Source: Bacteroidia bacterium
GTDB taxonomy: Bacteria; Bacteroidota; Bacteroidia; B-17B0; Aurantibacillaceae
Direction of reading: 5' to 3'
Assembly (NCBI GenBank): GCA_016787705.1
Contig: JAEUTP010000027.1
Span: forward strand, 124,001 to 188,000
Length of the DNA: 64,000 nucleotides
The notes under the pieces were generated by a model that made no database searches, had not been told where the DNA came from, and saw nothing but the letters and a program-made list of their open reading frames with translations. Of the stretch, positions 1-9,015 are shown piece by piece. The position numbers were made by a program, and so were the translations under genes. The number at the start of each line of letters is the position of its first letter. Position 1 is the stretch's first letter.

Positions 1-158
1 GGCACAAGAACACCAAAAGCTAGCATATCACCAACTCCTCCCCAACCTTCATTTGATTGTGAAGGGAATAACTTCATCAATAACCACGCTAAACCAATGG
101 AAAGTAAAATTCCAATGGGCAGGCTAAGGAAATTAAATAGAGTTTTCTTAACGCGCAT
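1..158 (-). CDS. Partial membrane protein, N-terminal 52 residues only
   Basis: The frame opens at an ATG (complement of 156-158) and runs off the left edge of the window. The visible part begins MRVKKTLFNFLSLPIGIL, continues with a hydrophobic segment of about 20 residues (roughly residues 8-30) and then a Ser/Gly/Trp-rich stretch and a second hydrophobic start. It looks like an inner-membrane protein of at least two spans. Its start overlaps the end of the upstream gene by 11 bases, which suggests translational coupling. No family can be assigned from this fragment. Confidence 0.6.
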   Translation of the reverse strand, partial: MRVKKTLFNFLSLPIGILLSIGLAWLLMKLFPSQSNEGWGGVGDMLAFGVLV

Positions 159-645
159 TTACCGTATTTTCCTTGTTAAGCTCATTATTCACTTTACTCT
201 TCGGTATAAAATTATAAGAAAAGCCTAATCGGGTTCTTAAATAGCCATTATTTAGTTTATTATTTATATATGGTGACAATTCAAACATAAGTTGTATATT
301 TTTAAATTTAGCAATAGGTTTAATTCTTGTTCCAAATTCTATAAAATAACCGTTTGTAAAAGGCAAATCAACAAAACTATAAGCAGGGTTAAATGAAAAC
401 CCCGGGCCAACATAATAATTAACTATTTCTTTTCGTTTGAAATTAATTTTCTGGGAAATTTCCATGTCTAAACTTGAAGCAAAATTATTAGTTTCAATTT
501 TATAATCTACCCACATTAATTTTTCAACATTGCTGCTTATTCCAAAAATGGATTGAAAAGGTATATAAGTAACAGCAATTTGGGCCTTTCCGTTTATATT
601 AAATAAATTAAAACCTATAAGTGTAATGTAGATTAATTGTTTCAT
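148..645 (-). CDS. Small exported protein, likely outer-membrane barrel-like
   Basis: The 165-residue protein begins with a signal peptide of about 21 residues ending in NGKAQ, the common Bacteroidota AxAQ-type cleavage site. The rest alternates hydrophobic and polar residues with aromatic girdle-like positions and Gly/Asn/Pro turns (for example YYVGPGFSFNPAYSF). This suits a small beta-barrel or a beta-sandwich. The C-terminal 15 residues are Asn/Lys/Glu-rich and unlike a barrel end. It is coupled to the downstream membrane gene by an 11-base overlap. No specific family was recognised. Confidence 0.6.
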   Translation of the reverse strand: MKQLIYITLIGFNLFNINGKAQIAVTYIPFQSIFGISSNVEKLMWVDYKIETNNFASSLDMEISQKINFKRKEIVNYYVGPGFSFNPAYSFVDLPFTNGYFIEFGTRIKPIAKFKNIQLMFELSPYINNKLNNGYLRTRLGFSYNFIPKSKVNNELNKENTVNAR

Positions 646-725
646 AACTTGATCTTATATCTCGCTTTTTAATTTTTCTTTATTTGCATTTTTGAAGCAA
701 TATGTTTTTAATGAGTTTTTTATTT

Positions 726-1790
726 TTATTCTTTTAAGGCGCAGTACGCGGGTTTAGCCTGGTAATTATCATCAAATAAAAGAGGATAATCTATTCTGTT
801 ATAGAATGAGCGTATCCATGAATTTGCGTCATTTACCCCCCAAAAAGTAATACCAAATTGGTTTGCATTTGGAATCTGCTTATAGTGTAATAAGATTTTT
901 TTTAAAAAATCAGCTTGTTCATTTAATATTTCTTGAGTGGGGATATTATTCTTGCCATTTGCGTTTATAGAAATATCTAATTCTGATAGATGTATTTTGT
1001 AATCGGATTTTACAATTTCATTTAAACAGCTCTTTATTTGGCTTATATCGGGGTAGTTGATATTAATGTGCATTTGTACTCCAATCCCGTCAATTTTAAC
1101 ACCTCTTTTTCGCAATAAGTTGAAATACGAAATAACACTATTATGCTTTTTTGGGTTCGATTCCAGGTTAAAATCGTTATAAAACAATAAAACATCTTTA
1201 TCTGCTTCGGCAGCATATTTAAAAGCTTTTTCGATATAATTTGAACCAATATGTTTAAGCCAGATACTTTCACGAAGTTCGCCGTTCTCGTCAAAAGCTT
1301 CATTAACTACATCCCAGGAAAGCACTTTACCTTTAAAATGGCTAACAATAGTTTGAATGTGTTTTTTAAAAAGAGTTTCCCAATCGTTGTTAGAACCTTT
1401 GTAATTGTAAATCCATTCAGGAAGCTGTTTATGCCATATTAATGTGTGACCATGAAGCCGTTTGTTGTTACTTGCACAAAAATTAGCTAGCATATCGGCG
1501 TTATCAAAATAAAAGGTGTCTTTTATAGGATGTAAATATTCAGCTTTAAAAGTGTTTTCGGCTGTAATGTTGTTAAATTGTTCGACAACAATTTTGTTAT
1601 AAGGAACATTTGAGTTTAATAAAAAAGGATCAACAGCTACACCAATAAAATAATTGGGATGACTAAAATATGCTGCATTCATGTTACATTCATATTTAGC
1701 GTCATTTACTTTTTTTATACATCCGCTATTCAATGTCAAAAAACACACCGAATAATTAATCAACAAATTACAGAAAGACTTTCTACACAT
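726..1790 (-). CDS. GH10 endo-1,4-beta-xylanase-like lipoprotein
   Basis: The 354-residue product belongs by motif to glycoside hydrolase family 10, retaining endo-beta-1,4-xylanases that cut xylan backbones. Diagnostic stretches in order are FNNITAENTFK (about residues 72-82), HGHTLIWHKQLPEW (113-126), WDVVNEA with the acid/base Glu164, YNDFNLE (204-210), GIGVQMHI (235-242) and HLSELDIS with the nucleophile Glu270. All catalytic positions are present and the length equals a bare GH10 domain, so no carbohydrate-binding module is attached. The N-terminus ends in LNSGC (Cys24), a lipobox-like site, implying a lipid-anchored envelope enzyme. No SusC/SusD pair or other xylan gene is nearby. Confidence 0.9.
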   Translation of the reverse strand: MCRKSFCNLLINYSVCFLTLNSGCIKKVNDAKYECNMNAAYFSHPNYFIGVAVDPFLLNSNVPYNKIVVEQFNNITAENTFKAEYLHPIKDTFYFDNADMLANFCASNNKRLHGHTLIWHKQLPEWIYNYKGSNNDWETLFKKHIQTIVSHFKGKVLSWDVVNEAFDENGELRESIWLKHIGSNYIEKAFKYAAEADKDVLLFYNDFNLESNPKKHNSVISYFNLLRKRGVKIDGIGVQMHININYPDISQIKSCLNEIVKSDYKIHLSELDISINANGKNNIPTQEILNEQADFLKKILLHYKQIPNANQFGITFWGVNDANSWIRSFYNRIDYPLLFDDNYQAKPAYCALKE

Positions 1791-1881
1791 TTTTAAATTT
1801 AAAAGGGCTACTTTTTTATCAGGTAAAAGATAATAGAGTTTTAAGAACTATTGCGAGAGAAAAGCATTTATAGAATAACCT

Positions 1882-2202
1882 TCACTTTACAACTAATGCT
1901 ATACTATAGTGAATATTTTTATCTTTTTTAAACCTGGGCCCATCTTTTCGTTTAACATTGAGTTGCACATCATAGTTACCCGGATTACTATAAACGTGTG
2001 ATATTTTTTGCTCCGTTGTTATAATAGAATTAGTGCTGTCACCAAAAAACCATTCATAATAAGACCCTCCAACTGAACATGAAGCATCAAATACAACAAG
2101 GTCACCGGTCTTAATATCTACGGGAAGGTGAGTGAAACAAGACTTTGTTTCTTTAGAGCAGCTGTACAAAAGAAATAGTGCTATACAAATTATTCGATTC
2201 AT
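1882..2202 (-). CDS. Small PKD-domain lipoprotein
   Basis: This 106-residue protein has a short signal peptide ending in LLYSC, with Cys15 as the lipidation site. The mature part is essentially one PKD-like beta-sandwich: VVFDASCSVGGSYYEWFFGD is followed by HVYSNPGNYDVQLNV, the usual W-x-F-G-D and Y-x-x-x-G-x-Y-x-V strands. PKD domains mediate protein or glycan contacts at the cell surface. It lies alone between the xylanase-like gene and the PH-like gene, all on the minus strand. Function beyond a surface-exposed binding domain cannot be inferred. Confidence 0.75.
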   Translation of the reverse strand: MNRIICIALFLLYSCSKETKSCFTHLPVDIKTGDLVVFDASCSVGGSYYEWFFGDSTNSIITTEQKISHVYSNPGNYDVQLNVKRKDGPRFKKDKNIHYSIALVVK

Positions 2203-2328
2203 TTAAACGATATCTTACTTGTTAATACTATTATTTATATCATTAGAATCTACCATTTAGTAACAAAAAAGTTAGTTTAATTTGTATTAAAAGAAATTAT
2301 TTAGTTAAAACCTCTTTTAATTCTTTTA

Positions 2329-2949
2329 TTACATCGTGTAGGGTAGTGGCATATTTTTTTTAAGAATCATTCTGTTACAAATATCTTCAATTGATTTAAG
2401 ATTCCATGTTATCCCATAACCGTAAGTTGCAACCTCTTTCTCTTTGTTAAAAAGGGATAATGAGCCATTAATATACTTTACATTTAAATTATTCCAGGGT
2501 ATAAATACTTGTTTTTTTATAAAACCTGAACTTAATTCAATACCACTATTATTTATTTTGAAGTCAGTTAATTCTATTGTATTTCCAGAATTCAAGAGAG
2601 TGTGATAATTATTTAAAATATTATTTTGAATAGGAGATATTGCATTTAATAGATCAAAATATACTTTTTCTATCACCTCTGGTTTGCCCTGAGAAACCAT
2701 GTGGGAAAAAGCTATACTTATAATTTTATTATTTTTATCTTTAATCTCAATTTTATAGTACGACTTTGCTATTCTGTTGCCGGCAACTTTGTTTAAACGA
2801 TTATATCGAATAGCAACAATATCTTTTGCCAACAAAGTCTTATTCTTAAATACAATACTGTCTTTAGTAATTAGAACGGCGCGCTTAAAAAGTGCAAACT
2901 GAAAAGCTACGTAGGTTATCTCTTGTGGTACCAATTCAACTTCCTTCAT
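2329..2949 (-). CDS. Cytoplasmic protein with two PH-like halves
   Basis: The 206-residue protein has no signal peptide or membrane span. Its two halves look alike: residues about 18-105 (VLITKDSIVFKNKTLLAKDI and following) and about 122-205 (FKINNSGIELSSGF and following) each read as beta strands closed by a helix (VIEKVYFDLLNAI; SIEDICNRMI), the layout of a pleckstrin-homology-like fold. This is inferred from pattern only. It starts 14 bases after the stop of the SBBP gene upstream and is probably co-transcribed with it. Confidence 0.6.
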   Translation of the reverse strand: MKEVELVPQEITYVAFQFALFKRAVLITKDSIVFKNKTLLAKDIVAIRYNRLNKVAGNRIAKSYYKIEIKDKNNKIISIAFSHMVSQGKPEVIEKVYFDLLNAISPIQNNILNNYHTLLNSGNTIELTDFKINNSGIELSSGFIKKQVFIPWNNLNVKYINGSLSLFNKEKEVATYGYGITWNLKSIEDICNRMILKKNMPLPYTM

Positions 2950-2963
2950 TGTACTAATTATTT

Positions 2964-4943
2964 CTAATTCTTAATTATTCTAAACTGTTTCTCGGATTTT
3001 GTTCCTTTTAAATTTAAAATGTATATGCCATTTACTAAATCATTTATATTCAAAGCAGAAATTCCAGAACGCACATCTAACTTTTTAACTTCAGTTCCCA
3101 AAATTGTATTTACACTTAAGATATAATCGCCTTCGGTTTCTATAACAAGCAAGCCGTTTGATGGATTTGGATAAATTTTTAATAATTGAGTTTCGTTTAA
3201 ATTTTCGTTTATACCACTACAAATAGAAACACTAACTGTTATTTGAGTTCTTGATGCGCTTAATGTACAGGTTGAAGATTCAGCATAATATGAATAAATT
3301 CCGGCAAAAAGTGGTGGTGTATTATAAATTGGTCCGTTTGCAATTGCATTTGTTGAAGTGGGAGTTGCGTACCATGACACCGAACTTCCTGAAACAGTTA
3401 ACGAAGTGCTTTGACCATCACAAATAGATAAGTTTGAATTGGAAGTAGTATTGACCGGTGGCGGCGGCGCAACGCACGGAGCTAATTTATGAATATATGC
3501 ATCACTACCACCACCAATTGCTGTAAGTGTGTAGGTTCCTGCACCCGGATTAAAATCAACGGTTGATATATAGGAGCCTGTTGTGTATATATTGGATGAG
3601 TTATCAACTACAATTGTGTTGCTGATATCGGCATTATTACCACCAAAGAATTCAACCCATACAAAGTTTCCGTTTGTATCTAATTTATGGATAAATATAT
3701 CATCGGTATTGCCATTGGATGTAGTGGTGAAAGTGGCTGGGCTTGGATCAAAATCCACTAAATTTTTAAATACACCTGTTGTATAAACATTATTAGAATT
3801 ATCAGTTGATATACCGTATGCTTGATCAACAAATGATCCTCCCATTGCTCTGGCCCAAATTGGGGCTAAAGTTGGTGAGTACTTGGCAACAAATATATCT
3901 GCACTGCCTGCCGATGCTAATGTATTTGTAACGGCGCTGTAATCAAAGTCTGCTACACCATTAAAATAGCCTGTAATTAGTATGTTATCAGAGGCATCAG
4001 AACGAATTGCCTGAGCTACATCTCCACCAGATCCTCCAACATTAAAGGCAGAATTTAATGTACCATTTGAATTTAGCATACACACAAAAGCATCGTTACT
4101 TCCACTAGAGTTTAAGGTGGCAGTAGAAGCGCTTGGATCAAAGTCTGCTATACCTTGAAAATAACCGGTAAAAAATACTCCATTTGTATTTGTTGTTATT
4201 GCTAAACCTACATCGGTTGATGTTCCTCCAAATCTATCTGCCCAAATAAAATTACCTGCCGAATTAAATTTAGTTACGAAAATATCTACCCCACCAGCCG
4301 AACTTAAATTAAATGTTGCAAGACTAGGATCGAAATCTGCGGTGCCATTAAACGTTCCTGTTGTAAATACTTCTCCCAAAGAATTTGTTGCAATTGAAGT
4401 GCCTTCATCTGTTGAAGTACCCCCCATGTTTCTAGCCCAAACAAAACTGCCACTGGAATTAAGTTTTAAAACAAAAACATCAATACCACCATTGGTGGTT
4501 AAAGTAGATACTCCCGCGTCAGGATCAAAATCAATAGCGCCCGGACCAGTAAAAGTACCCGTTAGTAATAAATTGCCTGATGGGTCTAGTGCTACACAAT
4601 TAACATTTTCTGCATACCCGCTTCCAACTCGTTTTGCCCATAATGTATTTCCAGTTGCATCCGTTTTCGTTATATAAATATCTGTAACACCTGCGGATGT
4701 AAGTGTTAAGGTAGCCGGACTTGGATCAAAATCTACAGTTCCTCTAAAATCACCAACTGCAAAAACATTGCCTGATGCATCTACTACTATTGATTTTCCT
4801 TTATCTGCATTACCTCCAATATCGCCATAACTATTTACCCAGCTAAATACAGCAGATTGCGAAAATGCGATCGAACTTTTTAATAGTGCAATTACTACAA
4901 AATGTTTAGCAACTTTTTTAGATGTATTTAAAAATGAATTCAT
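2964..4943 (-). CDS. SBBP seven-repeat surface protein with T9SS tail
   Basis: The 659-residue secreted protein has a signal peptide of about 29 residues (ending SSIAFSQ). Seven repeats of roughly 60 residues follow (about 33-490), each carrying a D-x-x-GN-x-(Y/F/L)-x-TG-x-F segment and a DFDPSPAT-type turn, as in SBBP/beta-propeller repeats; seven copies suggest a seven-bladed propeller. One Ig-like domain (about 505-575, with SWYATPTSTN) precedes the type A T9SS sorting domain (about 585-659, with KIYPNPSNGLLVIE and GIYILNL). It is exported by the Sec system, then across the outer membrane and attached to the cell surface. It lies 24 bases downstream of the paralog at 4968, as an apparent operon. 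The ligand is unknown. Confidence 0.88.
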   Translation of the reverse strand: MNSFLNTSKKVAKHFVVIALLKSSIAFSQSAVFSWVNSYGDIGGNADKGKSIVVDASGNVFAVGDFRGTVDFDPSPATLTLTSAGVTDIYITKTDATGNTLWAKRVGSGYAENVNCVALDPSGNLLLTGTFTGPGAIDFDPDAGVSTLTTNGGIDVFVLKLNSSGSFVWARNMGGTSTDEGTSIATNSLGEVFTTGTFNGTADFDPSLATFNLSSAGGVDIFVTKFNSAGNFIWADRFGGTSTDVGLAITTNTNGVFFTGYFQGIADFDPSASTATLNSSGSNDAFVCMLNSNGTLNSAFNVGGSGGDVAQAIRSDASDNILITGYFNGVADFDYSAVTNTLASAGSADIFVAKYSPTLAPIWARAMGGSFVDQAYGISTDNSNNVYTTGVFKNLVDFDPSPATFTTTSNGNTDDIFIHKLDTNGNFVWVEFFGGNNADISNTIVVDNSSNIYTTGSYISTVDFNPGAGTYTLTAIGGGSDAYIHKLAPCVAPPPPVNTTSNSNLSICDGQSTSLTVSGSSVSWYATPTSTNAIANGPIYNTPPLFAGIYSYYAESSTCTLSASRTQITVSVSICSGINENLNETQLLKIYPNPSNGLLVIETEGDYILSVNTILGTEVKKLDVRSGISALNINDLVNGIYILNLKGTKSEKQFRIIKN

Positions 4944-4967
4944 CGTTTTAATTTTAATGGTTAATTT

Positions 4968-7199
4968 TTATTGTTTAATAATTTTGTAAGTAATGGTAGT
5001 GTTTTCGTTATTTAACGAAATAAAGTATGCTCCAGGCAGCAAATCAGCAATTCCCAGCCTGTAAATATTTCCTGAATTATTAGTAATAGTAATCAACTCC
5101 CGTCCTAAAAGATCTTTAATACTAATTGTATTGAAATTTTTTTCGCTTTCAATAGTGATAAATTCATTACTTGGGTTTGGATAAAATTTGATATTAAATA
5201 GATGTCCTGCATTTTCAGTAATGTCTACACATGCATTTACATTAAGGGCAATTGTAATTGTGCTGTTACAGTTAAAATTGTTAGACGCGTTTACAGTGTA
5301 AATTGTTGTTGTTGAAGGAGAAACTATTGCTATTGAGTTATTGCTTACTGTGGGGGCCCATAAATATGTATCTCCACCAGAAACGATTAAGGTAGCAGAT
5401 TCACCTGCGCATATTATTGTATTGGATGTGATAGTAGTTAATGTTGGCGTTGGATGAACAGTAATTGTAATTGCGGTTCTTATAGCACTAACGGTGCAGG
5501 TTGTAGCTTCCACATAAAACGTGTATATACCGGCACTTGGACTTGAAAAAGTTATTACGGAGCCTGTTGCTATAGATGAAGTACCTGTTGGTGTTGTGAA
5601 CCAACTTATTGTACCACTTGCTGTTGAAGATAAGGTAGTAGTGCTATTTTCACATAAGGTTTGATTTGAAACAGGAGTTACATTTACAGGGCTGGCAGGG
5701 GCAGAGCAGGGTGGACTTAATTTTTGTATAAATGCTGCTTCATCGCTACCGGAAGAAGCAATTGAAAAAGTAGCAGGTGATGGATCAAAATCAACAGAAC
5801 CTCCAAAGGCTCCTCCAAAATAACCGCATGTATAAATACTTTCGTATTGATCTAAAACCATTGATTTACTTCGCTCGTTGTTATTACCCGAAATCAAAAG
5901 CGCCCAAACGAAATCGCCAAGCGAATCCAGTTTGCTAATGTATATTTCAGAAAAGCTTTGGTAGTTTAGTGTATAGGTAGCAGCGGAAGGATCAAAATCC
6001 GCATCTGCATTAAAATAACCTGTAGAATAGATGTTTCTTTGAGAATCGGTAACTACTGAAAAACCTTCATCATCTCCGCCGTTGCCTCCCATACTTTTTG
6101 CCCAAATAAAATTCCCCGCCGAGTCGAGTTTACTAACAAAAATATCTTTTGCCCCCAATGAAACAGGATTCATTGTAAATGTTGCCGGACCAGGATCAAA
6201 ATCAGTCGTATAAGTGAAATAACCTGTAGTAATCACGTTACCTGTATTATCAATATTTATGGCACTGCCTTTATCTGCAATTATTCCTCCAAAGGCTTTT
6301 GCCCATATAAAATTTCCTGCCGAGCTATATTTTGTAATAAAAACATCGGTATTTCCATTTGACGTTAGCGTATATGTTCCCAGCCCGGCGTCAAAATCAA
6401 CAGTAGTTCTGTATTGTCCGGTAACATAAACATTATTCCATTGGTCGGTATCAATAGAATACCCTTCATCACCAGAGGTAGAGCCAAATGTTCGCGCCCA
6501 TAAAAAATTTCCATTAGCATCTAATTTGCTAATATAAACATCGCTGCTGCCTATAGATGTTAAATTGTAACTACCACTACCCGGATTAAAATCTACAGTA
6601 CCGGAAAAATAACCTGTAGTATAAACATTACCAAACGTATCTAATTTAATTGATTCGACTCCGTCACCCGGCAGGCTAATACTGTTGCCGCCAATTCTTT
6701 TTGCCCATAAAAAGTTTCCATTTGCATCTAACTTGCAAATAAAAATATCTTTATTACCGGCTGAAGTTAAATTAAATGTGCCAGGTCCTGGATCAAAATC
6801 AACAGTACTTTCAAAATTACCTGCAATGTATACATTGCCATTAACATCTGTCGTTAAAGCGTTACCAGCACCTCCAGAAGTGGCGCCAATAAATTGTTTT
6901 ACCCAAACAAAATTACCACTCGCATCCAACTTTGTTATATAGGTGCTTAATCCTGATGGTAAAAGGGTATATGTTCCGGCACCTGGGTCAAAATCAACAA
7001 TACCTGAAAAATAACCGGTTGAAAGTACATTGCCCGAAAAATCAACAGCTACATCATTACTTCTACAAACACCCGTGCTTGCAGATGTTGTAGTAAATGC
7101 TTTAGCCCACTGAAAATTTGGTTGCTGTGCCTGAATAAGATGACATATAAAAAAAATACTTATTGTAGTAATCCTGACATATTTTATTTTAGATTTCAT
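4968..7199 (-). CDS. SBBP seven-repeat surface protein with two Ig-like domains and T9SS tail
   Basis: This 743-residue paralog of the gene at 2964 has a signal peptide ending in LIQAQ (about residue 25). Seven SBBP repeats are marked by DFDPGAGTYTL-type turns. An Ig-like domain with SWFTTPTGTSSI follows, then a second Ig-like domain (PTLTTITSNTIICAGESATL), which the 2964 paralog lacks. A T9SS type A sorting domain (KFYPNPSNEFITIE; GAYFISL) ends the protein. The first repeat begins right after the signal peptide (FQWAKAF). It heads the minus-strand run 4968-2964-2329 with short gaps. It probably acts as a surface-exposed binding or adhesion protein; the ligand cannot be read from the sequence. 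Confidence 0.88.
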   Translation of the reverse strand: MKSKIKYVRITTISIFFICHLIQAQQPNFQWAKAFTTTSASTGVCRSNDVAVDFSGNVLSTGYFSGIVDFDPGAGTYTLLPSGLSTYITKLDASGNFVWVKQFIGATSGGAGNALTTDVNGNVYIAGNFESTVDFDPGPGTFNLTSAGNKDIFICKLDANGNFLWAKRIGGNSISLPGDGVESIKLDTFGNVYTTGYFSGTVDFNPGSGSYNLTSIGSSDVYISKLDANGNFLWARTFGSTSGDEGYSIDTDQWNNVYVTGQYRTTVDFDAGLGTYTLTSNGNTDVFITKYSSAGNFIWAKAFGGIIADKGSAINIDNTGNVITTGYFTYTTDFDPGPATFTMNPVSLGAKDIFVSKLDSAGNFIWAKSMGGNGGDDEGFSVVTDSQRNIYSTGYFNADADFDPSAATYTLNYQSFSEIYISKLDSLGDFVWALLISGNNNERSKSMVLDQYESIYTCGYFGGAFGGSVDFDPSPATFSIASSGSDEAAFIQKLSPPCSAPASPVNVTPVSNQTLCENSTTTLSSTASGTISWFTTPTGTSSIATGSVITFSSPSAGIYTFYVEATTCTVSAIRTAITITVHPTPTLTTITSNTIICAGESATLIVSGGDTYLWAPTVSNNSIAIVSPSTTTIYTVNASNNFNCNSTITIALNVNACVDITENAGHLFNIKFYPNPSNEFITIESEKNFNTISIKDLLGRELITITNNSGNIYRLGIADLLPGAYFISLNNENTTITYKIIKQ

Positions 7200-7600
7200 T
7201 ACAGCATTCTTGAATTTTTTGTTTATTCTTAATCCGTTTAAGTTTTAATGAAAAGAGAGAAAAATAACTCTTTAAATCGTTTTTTTTTGATAGTATATTT
7301 ATCAAATTTCCAAAAACAAAATCTATATCAAGAGCTGTATGTATATCTGATGGATTTAGATTAAAATTCGACTGCAAGGCGTTAAAAATTGAAATTTAGA
7401 TAGATGACTTTTTTGAAAAATTTCTTTGAAGTTCCTAACCGTGCAAGTAGATGTAACATAAAATCAGTAACATCAAGGCTACGGGTATCATTTATAAAAT
7501 TAAAAGATGCCCGCTTTCAATTAAATTACGTTTGGGTAAGAATTATGTCTTAGAGGTAACTTTGAGCATCAACTTAAATTTTATTTAAACTAAAATAATT
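7200..7600. other. Intergenic region between divergent genes
   Basis: These 401 bases separate the minus-strand SBBP gene from the plus-strand metallo-hydrolase. The part near 7531-7564 holds a consensus Bacteroidota promoter for the plus gene. A minus-strand frame of 62 codons (7189-7377) has only a TTG start, overlaps the SBBP start and shows no recognisable protein character, so it is not called. No promoter of the CAAAnnTA form was found for the SBBP gene. Confidence 0.5.
7531..7564 (+). promoter_or_regulatory. Bacteroidota-type promoter for the metallo-hydrolase gene
   Basis: TTTG at 7531-7534 and TAACTTTG at 7557-7564 match the -33 TTG and -7 TAnnTTTG elements, with 22 bases between them, inside the 17-23 range known for this phylum. 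The start codon lies 36 bases downstream. Confidence 0.65.
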
Positions 7601-8884
7601 ATGCCGGAAATAGAATTTGTTAATCACGCATCTGTTATAATTTCTTATGATAAAATCCGCTTAATAACAGACCCCTGGCTTGAAGGTAATGTGTTTTACA
7701 ATGGCTGGCAATTAATTGAACCAACAAAATTCATGTATTCCGATTTTGAGCACATTACTCACATTTGGTTTTCTCATGAGCATCCTGATCATTTTAGTCC
7801 ACCGAGCCTCAAAAAAATACCTATACATATAAGAAAAAATATTGTAATACTATTTCAAAAAACAAAGGATAAAAAAGTTATTGAATATTGTAAAGAGTTA
7901 AATTTTAAAGAATGTGTTGAATTAGATGAAGATTGGTGTTGGTTAGGAGTAGATTTTAAATTGTTAAATATACCTCATAGTGACGGCGATTCCTGGCTAT
8001 GTATTAAAATTAATGGATATACATTTTTAAATTTAAATGATTGCGTGCTTGAAGACAAAAAACAAATGCTAAATATTAAAGAAAGGATTGATACAAATTC
8101 AATTGATATTCTTTTTACTCAATTCTCTTATGCAAATTGGGTTGGTAATATATATGACACAGAAGGGCAAAAAAAACAAGCTGCCAAGAAAATTCTTGAA
8201 CTGGAAAAGCAGTTGCTTTGTTTTAACCCAAAATATGTTTTTCCTTTTGCAAGTTTTGTTTGGTTTTGTCATGAAGAAAATTTTTACATGAATGAAAATA
8301 TAAACACGATTAACTTCGTTTTTGATCATATAAATAAGAATTGCAAAGCAAAACCCATAGTTATGTTTCCCGGAGAAAAATGGTTTATAACACAACCACA
8401 CGATGCAATTGAGTCATTAAATAAATGGGGGAAAAGTTATGCATCAAATATAAACTCAAAAAAAGTACTAAAGGCAAATATTTTTTCTGAAAATGAATTA
8501 ATTGAAGCTGGAAATGAATTTGTTGAAAATTTAAAGGTAAATAATACTTTTTGGATGAGATGTTTTATGAAACCAAGTTCAATTTTTGTTATAGATATAA
8601 ATTGCTCTTACGAATTGTCATTAAATAGTTTCAGGAAATCACTGGTTGAAAAAGATTACTGTGATATTTCTCTTAGTTCTGACTCATTAATGTACTGTTT
8701 TAAATTTTTGTGGGGTGGAAGTACAACCCGCATAAACGGAAGATACCAAGTACCAGAAAATGGTAATTTTTATAATTGGAAGTTATATTTTCAAATTTCA
8801 GAACTCAACAATCATGGAAATAAATTTGATTTACAATTTCTAATGAACATTTTATATAAAAAAATAAAAAAACTGGTAAGGTAA
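7601..8884 (+). CDS. Metallo-beta-lactamase-fold hydrolase, CMAH/UlaG-like
   Basis: The 427-residue cytoplasmic protein has an N-terminal metallo-beta-lactamase fold. Residues 59-64 read HEHPDH, giving the metal ligands His59, His61, Asp63 and His64. It is preceded by DPWLEGNVFYNGWQLIEP (24-41), a signature resembling the MBL domain of CMP-N-acetylneuraminate hydroxylase-like and UlaG-like proteins; later ligands include the PHSDGDSW region (near 125-133). No Rieske [2Fe-2S] motif is visible, so CMP-sialic acid hydroxylation is not implied. The C-terminal 150 residues form a separate alpha/beta part without a recognised family. It stands alone on the plus strand between two minus-strand groups. 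Confidence 0.8.
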   Translation: MPEIEFVNHASVIISYDKIRLITDPWLEGNVFYNGWQLIEPTKFMYSDFEHITHIWFSHEHPDHFSPPSLKKIPIHIRKNIVILFQKTKDKKVIEYCKELNFKECVELDEDWCWLGVDFKLLNIPHSDGDSWLCIKINGYTFLNLNDCVLEDKKQMLNIKERIDTNSIDILFTQFSYANWVGNIYDTEGQKKQAAKKILELEKQLLCFNPKYVFPFASFVWFCHEENFYMNENINTINFVFDHINKNCKAKPIVMFPGEKWFITQPHDAIESLNKWGKSYASNINSKKVLKANIFSENELIEAGNEFVENLKVNNTFWMRCFMKPSSIFVIDINCSYELSLNSFRKSLVEKDYCDISLSSDSLMYCFKFLWGGSTTRINGRYQVPENGNFYNWKLYFQISELNNHGNKFDLQFLMNILYKKIKKLVR

Positions 8885-8942
8885 ATAGTTTAGAGAAAGT
8901 ATTTTAGTGTTTTTGTATTGGCAATAGAGTTTTGGATTTGCA

Positions 8943-8974
8943 AATTTTCTTGTAAACTGGTTTACAAGAAAATT
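8943..8974. terminator. Perfect 14-bp hairpin between convergent genes
   Basis: The arms 8943-8956 and 8961-8974 are perfectly complementary around a CTGG loop, with A/T-rich outer ends. It sits between the stop of the plus-strand metallo-hydrolase and the stop of the minus-strand DUF1028 gene. It can therefore serve as a bidirectional intrinsic terminator. Confidence 0.75.
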
Positions 8975-9015
8975 CAATGACTTCAAAAAAGCGTTGACTT
9001 TTTTTATAAATGTAA

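Noticed and set aside
4342-4677. Long plus-strand frames opposite the SBBP genes (also near 3583, 6685, 11259, 13366)
   Set aside because: They are antisense to repeat-rich coding sequence, have low-complexity translations and no family features; they are mirror frames of repetitive genes.
7189-7377. A 62-codon minus-strand frame overlapping the start of the SBBP gene at 7199
   Set aside because: It has no ATG, only a TTG start, overlaps a well-supported gene and shows no recognisable protein features. A remnant of an older gene is possible but not supported.
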